From Phorcus lineatus (taxonomy: Eukaryota; Mollusca; Gastropoda; Trochida; Trochidae): 64,000 nt of DNA. Below the pieces are notes generated by a model. The model saw only the letters and a program-made list of their open reading frames with translations, was not told the origin of the DNA and ran no database searches. The stretch spans positions 11,172,501 to 11,236,500 of the forward strand of contig OV121087.1 in assembly GCA_921293015.1 (NCBI GenBank). Direction: 5' to 3'. This document shows, piece by piece, positions 44,946 through 56,939 of the stretch (position 1 is the first letter of the stretch; each line of letters begins with the position of its first letter). Position numbers and translations under genes: made by a program.

Positions 44946-46510
44946 AATATCCTCTATATAATATAACATACACTAACATTAGGTTTAATTAGAGCTTTCT
45001 TATCCTTCATGTAAAAAAAATAATGTCAGAATTCAGTCATTTATACCTATTTTTGCAAACTTAACATTTCTAAAATGTTTTGCAATTCAAAGTAATGAAT
45101 TCGCTTATATTGCTTAAGCTTTATTTAGCTTCGTTTTGTTTTTGTGTTGTTTTGATTAAACAAAAACAATACTCACAAATGATTTAGATTAACAACGTTA
45201 ATGAGTATCCTTATAGTATTATGTATCTTAGTATTCAGCGATTCTATCCAGTACATAATTCGATTGTTAAAAGTGGATACTTATAAAGACGAAGGACAAC
45301 AATTATTTTACTAGCGCTTCAGATTTCTGCAATGTGGATACATATAGAAAATGTGGCCGAATCACCCTTACAATGTATCTGGAGCTTGTGACTCTTGTTT
45401 CAAAACGTAAATAAATTTCATAATTTAAATTTACAAAAATGTTAAACCTTCTTTATTTTCATTTTATATGGTATTAAAAAAACCTCAATTGTCGCAAAAC
45501 TTTTAAGTTAAACATGTATTATAATATCAACTTGTTTCATCTTGAGAATGACATATTCTTTGTGTTTTTCATGCATCCTACATGTTGTAAGTATTTAGAT
45601 TTTACGTGATCCAGATGGAAAATCATAGTTTTGTTAAGGACATTTCTTTCTTTTAATTTCTAGCAAGCTACAAGTGATTGGTTTTGTAATATGAAATATA
45701 TGACTCTAGCACTGTTTGTTGTCTTTTTTCAGTTTGAGAATTAAAAATATTCTAATTTGGTTTTGCGTTTTCCTCACTAATTCTTAACTCAAGGGTGAAT
45801 TTCATATAAAAACTAACTAATTGTATTATGAAAATGAAGTAATTTAATCATCCCATATTATCTAGGTTCGTGGCTCTGTTTGAGAAGTCTAGCTTATTTA
45901 GTTGCTGTCATAAAATATGACGACGATAGCTTTCTTGACAAATTTTTATATCACATAATACCTCAATACCTCACGTTATAAATATTTTACTTCTTGATTT
46001 AGTCAATACGTTTGCAATGTGAACCAAAAGTGATTATGTGAACATTAATATGTTTATTATTATCTTGTGTAAAAAACGATAGGTAATAATCGAAAAAAAA
46101 AATCAGATATAAACCCTCAATAGACTGGGGCCAATGGAAATTACTAACAAAAGAGCATTCTTTTTTGTAACTGGTATCGATTCCTCTTTTTTACTACTAG
46201 GTAAACAGAAATGAAAACAAATAAATGCCTTATTTTTTATTTAAGACTTTTGATAGGAAATTGCATTTGCTATAATGTGCAGTGTTCGATAGTTAGATTT
46301 ATCCCCGATGCATATGCGATAGTGTAATATAATTGCTACAATGAGGCAACTAATATGTAAGGCCATAAAAAACAGCGATATGTAAATTGTAACCAATGAA
46401 AGGATTTAGTATTTAGCTGATGCGTTTTATTTGATGATCGTGAATGAAGGAGTGCTAATTTTGGCTGTCTGAGGAGTAATTGAGTTAGTCTTCCGTGCAG
46501 ATTAATACTC
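44946..46510. other. AT-rich intergenic DNA upstream of gene 9
   Basis: Nothing recognised. Confidence 0.45.
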
Positions 46511-46518
46511 ATGTGCGT

Positions 46519-46526
46519 ATATATAT
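46519..46526 (+). promoter_or_regulatory. TATA box of gene 9
   Basis: TATATATA, 84 bp upstream of the gene 9 ATG, the same distance as in gene 8. Confidence 0.65.
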
Positions 46527-46602
46527 CTGAGGCTGTAGGGAATGTATTACACGCTTCAGTTAACGCGGGTCGAACAGAAGCACGAGTGACTCTCATCAAG
46601 CT

Positions 46603-48282
46603 ATGAAGGTAAGGAGAAGTTCATTTTCGTATGATTATGTTAAAGAATATTCTTATTTTTTATGTTTCATAATATCCTTATAAACATATTTTGCTGTTGT
46701 TTAAGAAATCATATATATTGATATATTTCATCGTAAATCATTAAATAAAATTAAGATTTTTGGGGCATATTATTTATTTTCTCGCTTGCGAAAGATGAGC
46801 ATTTAACAGAATCAGAATTAATCAAGTAACAGTTTAACAGTTTTGCGTCTTACAACGGTAATATGCATATTAGTTTCAATGATGTTTTAAGGATTATAAA
46901 TGAGGTCAATAGATTGTTGGCCAGATGTTAACATTCAAGGGATTTCGGGTTTCGTTTCACTAAATTTTGTGTAGGTAAACGAACCGAGGAAGAAAATTTT
47001 TGAAATCATACAGCATGTCATTCAAAAGAGAAGAAAACATGATTTCCCCGTGAAAATGGAAAGATTTGTGTAAAGATTAAATAAAATATCACATTGAGAA
47101 GCTAATGATTTGCAAGAAAAGACAGAGAAAAAGTATTATCTAAAGTTGGATTTATCCAAATTTGATAACCCATCACATGGCTCAAGTTGAGCTAGTTCAG
47201 ATAACTTTAGTCTCTGTTTTCTATCGTTTCAGGTCCTTCCAATATTCATCTGTCTATGTGCCGTATCGTGGGCGAAGTCAGTCCCGTATTACGGTGGAGT
47301 AAGCCACAACAAAGCACGTCTTGGTAGTGATCTGGGTGTAAGCAACGTCCGTCAACACATCCATCCTTTCAAAGGAGATGACTATGGACATAATTTTGGT
47401 CTTGCAGGAAATCTCTTCGGTAACACTGTGGACGGAAAGCATGGTCCCGCTACTGGAAAGAACCTTCATCTTCTAGGATTAGGACATACTAATTATCGGC
47501 TAGGAGACAACGGTGTAAACAAGCATGGTTTCGGTCCCCAAGCAGGCGGACAGTATGGATTTGACAGTAACCCCGTCGGAAAGGGCAACTATGGATTGGG
47601 ACCATTCGGTGGAAACAACGGTTTCGGACATTTCAAAAATGGTAAGACAAAGGTGGTGTATGGTGGTCCAGTACACAACCTTAACGGCGTAAACGGCTAT
47701 ACCGGAGCAGGAAACGGATACAACTCCGGAAATGGTTATCAGGGAACAGGACATGCCAGAAACCCTTATAGCGGTGGCAACGTTTACAACAACGGAAACA
47801 CAAGAAACGGTTATCCAAAAGCAGGTTATGCCGGAAATGGCTACAATGGCGTTGGGCACATTGGGAATGACTATAATGTACATGTAGCTCCGCATGGCGG
47901 AAACGGAAGAAATCCCGTACGTGGGTTTTACGGAGCCGTCAAAAAGATAGATCCAAGTAACGGCGGTTACAACAGTCAAGTGTCAAGTCAGGGTTCACCC
48001 GGATACTTCGGAACGGACGGGAAGGTGTTCGACGGGTTGCTCAGCAATGTCGGCAACCACGGACCCAGCTTACCTAACGGCAACGGAAGTCACAAAAACG
48101 CCGGACTCGAAGGTACGGCTCACAAAAACAGTCACGACCTCTTCAAGAATTACGGAACTGGAAGTGATTTCGGTTTAAGAGGCGAAGACTCCTTCCACAA
48201 TCTTGGCCTTGGCCTGCGCTCAGGATCTGGAAAATTAAATGTCCTTGGTACATCATTCAATGGGTTTAATGTTAAAGGTTGA
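46603..48282 (+). CDS. Gene 9: secreted Gly/Asn-rich protein, low repeat content, 351 aa
   Basis: Exon 1 is ATG AAG (46603-46608), the intron is 46609-47232 (GTAAGG...TTTCAG), and exon 2 is 47233-48282. The signal peptide MKVLPIFICLCAVSWA is followed by KSVPYYGGVSHNKARLGSDL. The protein differs from its neighbours. Residues about 20-140 are a complex Gly/His/Lys/Leu region (GDDYGHNFGLAGNLFGN, NLHLLGLGHTNYRLGDNG). The middle is NGYNSGNGYQGTGHARN-like with Tyr and Asn. The last third holds varied segments (VRGFYGAVKKIDPSNGGYNS, SHDLFKNYGTGSDFGLRGED), ending NVLGTSFNGFNVKG. No mature Cys. It has more Lys, Asp and His than the others, so it may be a distinct matrix component. The in-frame GTG at 47428 is not the start; the TATA/two-codon exon decides it. 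AATAAA at 48335-48340. No family recognised. Confidence 0.9.
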
Positions 48283-48340
48283 TGACGTTCTCTACAAAGA
48301 AGTCATGTTTTCCGATGCAGTGTTATTTGATTGAAATAAA

Positions 48341-51300
48341 CATATCATATTAATTGTTCATTTCTCGTTTCAATATTTCATTGCACAATAAATATGAGCG
48401 AATGTGATTGGACAGTGTTGTCATTAAAACAGAGATTTGTTAGCATGAATAAAGAAAATTGGGCAGTATCTAAGCAAAGTATTGTGTTTTCATTCTTTCG
48501 TTTTATATCTCTAAGGCAGGCAAATCTTTAAAAAACAATTTAGAAAATATGTTACAGGAAAGTTTTACAAAAATATCAATTATACTTAACCAAATGATTG
48601 TCAAAAACGTCCTTTACTACTAGTTTTGAAACAAATTCTAATGACCACAGTTGAGTTTTACAAAATTTTATAACACATAAATGTCCATTCAAGGTACACG
48701 TGAAACACAATTATATATAGACATATTTTTCATTATACAAATACAGTGTGTTCTCCTTCCACCAATAACAGTGGATACTTTAGTTTAACAAATAAGTTAA
48801 ATAAGTACGTGGATTGCAGCATATGACAAAAAATTCATTGATAGACAGATTAATAGATACATTACAGCTGAACTATTGAACATCAATGAACATTATTTTG
48901 GTAAACTGTGTGATGTCGTATCCATCTTATTATATAACAAAGTTAAGAATATGAAATTAACATGGAAAGTCAGAAAGTGATAGACATGGTGATGACGGCA
49001 CACTTTCAGTTAACATTAACGGTAGATTGAATTTTAAGAACACACTGCTCTTAAATCTTTTCCCTAATGAAGGGTGTCAGGATTTGAATTGTTTATCCAT
49101 ACAAAATCTACTCATATGCTTGATCAATAAATATGTTAAATCCTAAAATTTCTAAAAATGTAAATAAACTTTTGAGAATATGACTGTCACGACTCGAACA
49201 TGCACCTCGAGTTTAGAAAATTCAAATTCAAATTCAAATTCAAAGTTCAAATTCTCTTTCCCTCTTTATCTTTCATATCATATTTTGTGCATATACTTAT
49301 ATAAAATGATTAGTAAAGGGAAGATATAATTGGTATATATAAGTAAATATAAATTTCTCATTTTTGAAAAAGATCACGAAACCCAACCTGTAGACATTCT
49401 TAAAATGTGTGTCTAAAGCAATGGAGAGTGTTCTGAGCAAAATTTTGCTAAAGGGTATTGAGGTCATGTGCAAATTGTGCTGGCAAATTGAAAGCACCAG
49501 AGACGTTTGAGAATATAAATTAAGATAAAAGAGATGCTATTCAAAAATCTCATATGTGTTAATATTTGATGTGCCTGCAGTAACGAAAAAGCTCTGTTAA
49601 AATAATTTTTGAAACTGTGAAAAAAGTACTTAAGAGACTAAGAAATATAAAGTTTTGTCAAAGATATTATTTTCAAGCTTTGCAAGCAAAAGGTAACTTC
49701 CGAATTAATGCAAATTGAAGAAAATGGAATTTTAACTTGAACTGCAACTTTACTATTAAGATGTGACAGAAAGTCATTGTACGATAAAAAACATATAGAA
49801 CACCTTTGGGTTTTTTTTGCATCGACCATATCCTTCGTTTAAAGTGAAAAATAAATTCCAGCCGGTCCACATTTATAAAAGACAGATAAAATATGTCTGT
49901 TTACGAGTTTCCTTCAAAATGGCATGTACTGTTGAAGACTTCTGTAGTTAACTATCAAACACCTTTAACTATAAAATGTGAAGCGATGTTATTATTATCT
50001 AATCACTTTTGCCTTCATATGTAGCAGTAATAATCGAACGAGATTTTTTCGTCCACAATTTCTCAAAGTGCAAATAATGTCTCAATAAAAAACTCAGCCA
50101 CTCTGGACAATACATACATTTAAATCATTCTGAAAAGAACTGAGTTTCGGCCCCCACCATGATTTCAGGTTTTAAAAAAACATGACAGATATGAACAAAT
50201 GTGTAAGTTTTAAAAACTATTTGTATGATAAAGGTAAAAATAAGTGCCTTTGGAATTTAAGACATATTACACTTGCTTCATGAAGAAGAGTAATTCTTTG
50301 TACGATTTTCAACAATAGTTTAAATGTTGTGATAGGAAGATTATATATTAGTAGCAGAACCCACGTCAGACAGACCTTACAAATTCATTAAATCTTCCTT
50401 CACTAACTGGAAACTATCTTTCAACTGACAGCGCTCGTCGATTATGCTTTTACAATGTCTTTATGGCATCTTTAAATTCAGTAGATAGATAAAGCTTTTT
50501 TTGCTTAACTTGGCTGGCAGTGTAAAATTTCGATATGGTCAATTTGTGAATGAAAGATTGAGCAGAGATGGTTTAACTCCCTTCGTGGATTTATAGGATT
50601 GCCAGTTCTCTCACCTTCTCTATAAATTCCTTTTCTACAATATTTTTAATAAATAATCAGACGATGGTAAAACCATGATTCCATCTCTCATCCTTGTCAT
50701 TGTTTCTAAAAAAAGCTCACCAGGATACCTATTTCAAGCTTGCCATGAACGAGTTATATGAAATGGTATGCTGAACGTTAAACCTGCTATGACAGGAATT
50801 GCTTGGAGATCATCCCTCTCAATGAGCATGTAAATTAAATGTGTGATGGTCATGTTTATTGATGACCTTCACAATTACAGGTTTACACAAATATTTATGT
50901 AGAAAATACACCAATAAACAACTGGCAACAACAATAACAAGATACACTAAAATAAAACTGGAATTTGGGAACACTCGGACATTCATGTAGTAGCCAGTCT
51001 TTGATCGAATGCAACGGCCTCGAACCTTTGGCAAAGCCGTTTCAAATTAAATGTGTAAATGCAAGTGTCCTAATTTCGGGCAGACAGTGTATGATTTTAT
51101 TTGATTAAATTTCAATCTTAAAAGTAATGCTTTTGAAAAAAGTGAAATTGAAAGAAGTCACTTTGATGAAAATGATTTGGAAAGACTATCATAAAGCAAA
51201 AACTTTGAATACAAATTTCATTTGATGGAATGATAGTTTGATGAAATATTGGCTTTTTGAATGATTTCTTTTTTCATGTCTGTCGGCAATTTTGTTTAAA

Positions 51301-52270
51301 AACTTTTAAATCAAGTGAGGTAAGACAATTAATTTGCATAGCTTAACCGATCATCTTACGTTTGTCTTGCAATTCGAAAAATAATTTGTTTTTGTTTTAT
51401 TATGAAAGAATTGTTGGACGAATATTGACTTTGGTTTAACATTGTTAATGAAATGCTATATTTGATTGTGAAATAATACATATTTCAAATAAATATCGAC
51501 TTTAACGACAGGATTAGATACACTTCGGTCCCGAATTATTTTGATGATGTAAAATCGGGATGTCATTTCTTAAGATTTATAAAACGACATTTCACATAAA
51601 TCAGATTTGATCTGTTTCTCCCTAAAGTACCTAATCATTCAACTCAACAGTGGCTAGAAAGAGCGATCAGCGTTTTGTAATTGAAAAAGATCAAAGTCTT
51701 TGAACTTCAAATTCTAGTCTGCAAAAAGGCACGCACTGACCATAAATCCACGTGTTCAGAAAATACGAATGCTTATACTAACGTCAGCATGTAAAGACTA
51801 CATTAAAGCCAATGAATATACCTATAAAACAAACGTTTCTCGTAACATTTAAATTAATTCGAAAATCTTTCCACATACTGAACCGTGTACCGCGTGAGGT
51901 TATTCTTTTATTCATATGTATTTTAGCTGAACAATCATGATAATGCATTATTTATCCACAGATAGATTTCTCAAACCTTGAAACACACAGCCCTTCAAGT
52001 ACAAACATTTAAATACGGAAGCGTGATCTAACTTTATTGCCATAATTAAGTTTAAATGCGAGTGGTTCGAGCAACGGCATATTTTGTCTGAGAAGGGCAA
52101 CACGAATTTTTTTATTGGCCTATTAGAAAGTTCACACACTCATATATGGACGCTTATATTGGAGAAGCATGATCAAATCGTTCGTTAACAGAGGAAATTG
52201 ACAATAAAAAAAGTTCAGAATTGGACAGTAAGCAAATTTCGAATATTTATTGTTGAGTTTTCAAGAGACA
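48341..52270. other. AT-rich intergenic region
   Basis: About 3.9 kb without a supported gene. A short ATTCAA-type hexamer microsatellite sits at 49218-49255. A 55-residue minus-strand frame near 50983-50819 with one hydrophobic segment has no other support. Confidence 0.45.
49218..49255. repeat. Hexanucleotide (ATTCAA)n microsatellite
   Basis: About five to six ATTCAA units with one interruption. Confidence 0.85.
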
Positions 52271-52277
52271 TTTGAGA

Positions 52278-52284
52278 TATATAA
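52278..52284 (+). promoter_or_regulatory. TATA box of gene 10
   Basis: TATATAA followed by GGCTGAC, 69 bp upstream of the gene 10 ATG. Confidence 0.85.
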
Positions 52285-52346
52285 GGCTGACTTTTTCTTG
52301 ACCTCTTCACTTGACCATTTTGTCCTGTCTCCTCTAAAATCCAGCC

Positions 52347-53353
52347 ATGAAGGTGAGTCTATTGTAAAGAAGTGAACGAGTGTTTCAGTTTCTTTTCCTA
52401 TAAGGATGACTATATATAACTTCAAGTTGCAATAGGAGGTTGTCGTGTGAAATATCAATTCAAAATAGGAGAAGAATAACACAGTTAAACAACTTGATCC
52501 AAATATCTTTTTGACTTACATCTACTATATGTGTTTATTGTTTCAACATTATGCATCTTTTTCAAATGTATTTCCTAAGGCTTGTAAAAGGTCAAATGTC
52601 TATTGGGAGGATCTTCTCTTTTCATTTTACCCAGAATATTAATAAGGAAAAGACCTCGTATTTCATATTTTCATGAATTACTTCTCTGTTAAAATATACA
52701 AATTGAAGTCCGTATTTCTGTAGGGATGAAATATATCTTAACGATAACGCTATCTGAAACGTTGGAATGCATCAAAAGAGTGTCGAAAAGGAGTAGAGAC
52801 CGCCAGTAAAGCAAGACATGCATATTGACTACATCACCACTTCAAAGTCTAATCATAAATTGTTACCATACAGCCTTGAAATTTCATGCATATAATCTGT
52901 ATGTCTTCACAGGTAGCTATCCTCTTCCTCGCCGGTCTCGCCTGTGCCTACGCCTCTTACTACGGCGGTAACAACAACGCCGCACGCGCTTCCGCCGGAT
53001 ACAACGGAGCCCATGCCGCCGCAAGAAGCGGAAATGGTTACGGAAACGTAGGCTACGGACATGGCTACGGAAATGGCAACAGTGCCAGAGCTGGTGCCAG
53101 CCACGGACACGCCTACGCTGCCGCTAACGCCAACAACAACGGCTATGGACATGGTTATGGACATGGCTATGGACATGGTTACGGTCATGGTTACGGAAAC
53201 GGCTATAGTAATGGTTACTATGGCAATGGCTACGGAAACGGTTACGGAAACGGCTACTACGGACATGGTCATGGAAATGGTTACGGACATGGCTACTACG
53301 GAAATGGCTACAACAACGGATATGGCAACAGCTATGGCCATCATGTCTATTGA
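52347..53353 (+). CDS. Gene 10: secreted Gly/Tyr/Asn/His-rich ([14 protein letters not shown]) protein, 148 aa
   Basis: Exon 1 is ATG AAG (52347-52352), the intron is 52353-52912 (GTGAGT...TCACAG), and exon 2 is 52913-53353. The signal peptide MKVAILFLAGLACAYA is followed by SYYGGNNNAARASAGYNG. The N-terminal half of the mature protein is Ala/Asn/Ser-rich with a few Arg (AHAAARSGNGYGN, SARAGASHGHAYAAANANNN). The C-terminal half is a simple [18 protein letters not shown] array, where almost every second residue is Gly and the others are Tyr, His or Asn, ending GNSYGHHVY. It has no Leu/Val body repeats, unlike genes 4-7. The very high Tyr content fits tyrosine-based cross-linking or DOPA chemistry, which is inference. 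AATAAA at 53386-53391. Confidence 0.93.
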
Positions 53354-53391
53354 ACATTGTAAAACCCTTTTCAGCGCTTTAATGAAATAAA

Positions 53392-55236
53392 ACTGAAGAT
53401 AGTAGGAAAACATTGGATTGTTTGATGTCATTTTTAATGATCACTCCTTAAAATCTTAATTTCGGGTTAAAGAACGGAAATGTTCATATGAATTTTACAT
53501 TCTTCCAATTGTAAACTTCTACAAACCATGAGCTTACCTTGATTCATAAACTCGATGAACGTATTCCCGGGTTACAAATGAAATCGACACGTCAGGTATT
53601 CCTTCGCAAACACCCAGGGCTGACGTTTCGATACATATATCATGTTGCACCTAGTTGAAACCTCCAACGCAGAATACTTTGTCTATCAAATGGTATCAGA
53701 TGGTTTTAGTTCTACATATCTCCTACGATAAGGTTGCGACGGGACAAAACTCATATGATAATTGATGTACGAAATTTCTATCAATGACATGTGTTTATTT
53801 TGCATTTGTGATTGAGCTTAACGCAAAGCACCAATAGTGCTGGAAATATATATCAGCTCGGGGGAACTTCAACGTTTGCGACAATAGTCACTTCAAAAAT
53901 ACAATAAGCTTACGACATAAAAACAACTGACAAACCAATCACAATGAAAGAAAACCCCATCTACAATAAGCTTTTACTTATATAAACTGACATTTATATA
54001 AGACGTTTTTTGCCACTTATTCATCTATGTCATCAAATGGACAACCGCCACGCGGAGAAACAAAAAGAATGTTATTTTGCTATCCAGCTGATACCATTTA
54101 TATATTTTTATGCGTATAATAAATTTATTGTTAATCATTTTGCAATTTTATTCACGGCAGTTTCCATGAATTCTTACGTTAAAAGTAAGTTAACCGGGCT
54201 AATAATTATTTAATTTTCACATCTAGAAATATGTTAAACGAAATTTTGTACGCAAGTTGGAATTGAACAAACTGGTAGCAAGGGGAGATTAGCGATAGGT
54301 TCATTGTTGTAAATCTTCAGTTGCTTCAAAATCCTCCAAGTTATCCAATCATTGAGACTGTAATTTCATAACGAGTCAAATTGTTTGACCGTGTTTTCCT
54401 TTACTACCAAATGCAGCCGTTGGGACTTTTTCATCTTCCAAATACCATCTATTGTAAGCAGATGGTATGTTAAAAGGGTTGCGCAGATTTAACTTTTTTC
54501 TTTACCATAGAGCATATCTATTATTATGTGAAATATGCTTATATGTGAATTTACACACTTTTGTAATACTGCACCAAAAACGAACGTACAAGCGAGGAGT
54601 ATTTCATTGTCATTTATTTACTATGCTTCCATATCTAAAGCTGATTTTTCAACTTAAATATTCAAATCTTTAGATAAAGCCGGAAACATAATTATATAGT
54701 TGTTTCTTGGGGTTGGCATTTTGTTTGAAAGACACTAATGATGTTTCGTCGTTACCCCGTTCTTCATATGAGCAAAAGTACAAAATGTGTATGTTTCTAT
54801 CAAAGACTCGACTATGATAGATAGAAAATCATATGCGGATGTTACATATATGTTTCTAAGACACATATACATTAACAATGAAACCATTCATATTTCAAGA
54901 TAAACATCCAAGTCTTTTTCCCATCTAATGCAATTTTATAAACAGTAAGGGAAAATACACATGCTCATGTCAATAAGTATAAGTATAAGTATATGTTAAG
55001 TATATTTGCTTATGGGTAATTGTTCTTTCGTACAACCTCTTGAGGTAAATTTATCAAAATGTAGATGTAATAAATTTTTTATTTCATGATTTCTTTGTTG
55101 TGATTTTACAAAATACACTTGCATTCTAGAAAAGCTACCCTGCTTCTAAAGGTAACTTTATTAATCTATATTACATATTGTTATAACGATACATTTGCGA
55201 TATATGGCTAACTGAAGGAGCGTCCTTGCAAAGTGC
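53392..55236. other. AT-rich intergenic DNA
   Basis: Nothing recognised between the gene 10 poly(A) signal and the duplicated upstream block of gene 11. Confidence 0.45.
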
Positions 55237-55713
55237 AAATCCCCCTTGCAGACACTAAACAAACATTGTGTGCTATGACAAAAAGAAAACGTCTTTATTA
55301 CGTATGCCTTTGTGCACACAGAGCAGAGCAAAGGAATCCCGGACTTAATGCACAAACAAACGAGTTTGATGCATTTTCAATTTCATTTTATGATAGTTTC
55401 AACTTATGAAAAATTGTGATTGTGCACAATATGGTTTTAAAGGGCGATATTCTGCTTATTTGTCATCACCTCAATAGATTCTGCTCACGTTATAAAAGTT
55501 TCAATAAAATAAGTTATTGCATAAAAATATTTAAAAAATGGTATTGTGGGATTGTCAATATATAACATTTTATTATCAGCCATGATTGTGGTAATTACCC
55601 TTTTTAAGACAAATTAATTGTAATTGAAATTCAGTAAATACTTATATAAGATCTGACTAGAGCTGTGTTGACACATTGGTTATCCAGTATCCACTCAAGA
55701 CTCCAACATGCAG
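55237..55713 (+). repeat. Upstream block of gene 11 duplicated at gene 12
   Basis: Segments of 55237-55380 (for example GCCTTTGTGCAC, GAGCAGAG, TTGATGCATTTTCAATTTC) and the promoter/5' UTR 55621-55713 recur in the same order at 60419-60570 and 60768-60865. The gene 11/12 duplication therefore included several hundred bases of upstream DNA. Confidence 0.6.
55643..55649 (+). promoter_or_regulatory. TATA box of gene 11
   Basis: TATATAAGATCTGACT, 65 bp upstream of the ATG. The surrounding 100 bp is closely similar to the gene 12 promoter. Confidence 0.85.
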
Positions 55714-56902
55714 GTAAGTTTAAATCGTTTGTAAATGTAATTCAGTCAATTCATTATATGATTCGATGTTTGTAACAAATGAGAAACATCTTTATAGATA
55801 TTTGAAAATATATTGCGTCAAATGCACTTCTTCGATCAAGATATGTGAATGGCAAAAATTTGCTTATGCATCATTTGCTTATTCCAGTTACTCGGCAATG
55901 TTCGTTGAAATAATGACATATCATAGTATTTTTTTTAGATTTCGATGCTTTACACATGAGCATTCTATGGTATACATTAGTATTTCATTCAACGTTAACT
56001 GTAATAATTGAAAACCTTTCAACGCTGCAATCGGAGTGGTCAACAAGTTAAACATGTTGATTTGGATGAAGCTACATTAATTTAACCTCACATTGTAGTT
56101 TTTGCTTACAGTCCTAACGTATTCTGAAACAACATTGCTGTCTTCCATGCTTGCATAATTTTGATACATGTATCTTCCTCCTTAGGCTATCGTTCTCCTT
56201 GCTGCCCTCTGTGCAACTGCCCTTGCTAGTGGGGGATATGGCGGATATGGCCATGGTAATGGTGGAGGCCATGGGGTCGTAGTGTACGTAGACTCCGTGC
56301 ATGGCGCTCGCGGTCTTGGTGGTAATAGAGGTCTTGGCGGCTACGGCGGCTACGGAGGGTACGGAAACGGAGGATACGGACTAGGAGGAGGGTATGGACG
56401 CGGTGGTTATGGAGGCTATGGAGGCTATGGGGGATACGGCGGATATGGTCATGGTGGGAATGCAGGACTTGGTTTGGGAGGTCATGGCGGTCTTGTCGGA
56501 CATGGCGGTCTCGGGGGACATGGCGGTCTTGGAGGACATGGCGGTCTTGTCGGACATGGTGGTCTTGGTGGACATGGTGGTCTTGTCGGACACGGCGGTC
56601 TTGGGGGACATGGTGGTCTTGGAGGACATGGCGGTCTTGGGGGACATGGTCGTCTTGTCGGACACGGCGGTCTCGGGGGACATGGCAGTCTTGGAGGACA
56701 TGGCGGTCTTGTCGGACATGGTGGTCTTGGGGGACACGGCGGACTTGGTGGCTTTGGAGGCTACGGCCATGGCGGTCTCGGAGGCCTTGGTGGTTTTGGA
56801 GGCAATGGAGGTTTTGGACATGGCGGTCACGGGGGCTACGGTTCATCTGCTGTTGTCGCTGTCGCCGGCGGTAACGGAGGCTATGGACATGGAGGTCATT
56901 AA
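55708..56902 (+). CDS. Gene 11: secreted [15 protein letters not shown]-repeat protein with VVVYVDS motif, 240 aa
   Basis: Exon 1 is ATG CAG (55708-55713), the intron is 55714-56185 (GTAAGT...CTTAG), and exon 2 is 56186-56902. The signal peptide [16 protein letters not shown] (no basic n-region residue) is followed by [16 protein letters not shown], then [15 protein letters not shown], an isolated beta-prone motif also present in gene 12. [18 protein letters not shown] region precedes about sixteen 6-residue [12 protein letters not shown] units (18-bp DNA repeat). A Gly-Phe/Gly-Tyr section and the conserved end [19 protein letters not shown] follow. The repeat block is much longer than in gene 12, showing repeat-number change after duplication. 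AATAAA at 56932-56937. Secreted structural role inferred. Confidence 0.93.
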
Positions 56903-56939
56903 ACAACGCTGTCTTTTCTCACCATGAATTTAATAAATA

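Noticed and set aside
50819-50983. 55-codon minus-strand frame with one hydrophobic segment (FILVYLVIVVASCLLVYFL)
   Set aside because: A single hydrophobic run in AT-rich DNA is easily chance; no promoter, splice or poly(A) support.
56226-56906. Long Arg/His/Gln-rich minus-strand frames opposite genes 11, 12, 2 and 3
   Set aside because: Antisense of Gly-rich repeats with no stop codons; no promoter or signal sequence of their own.
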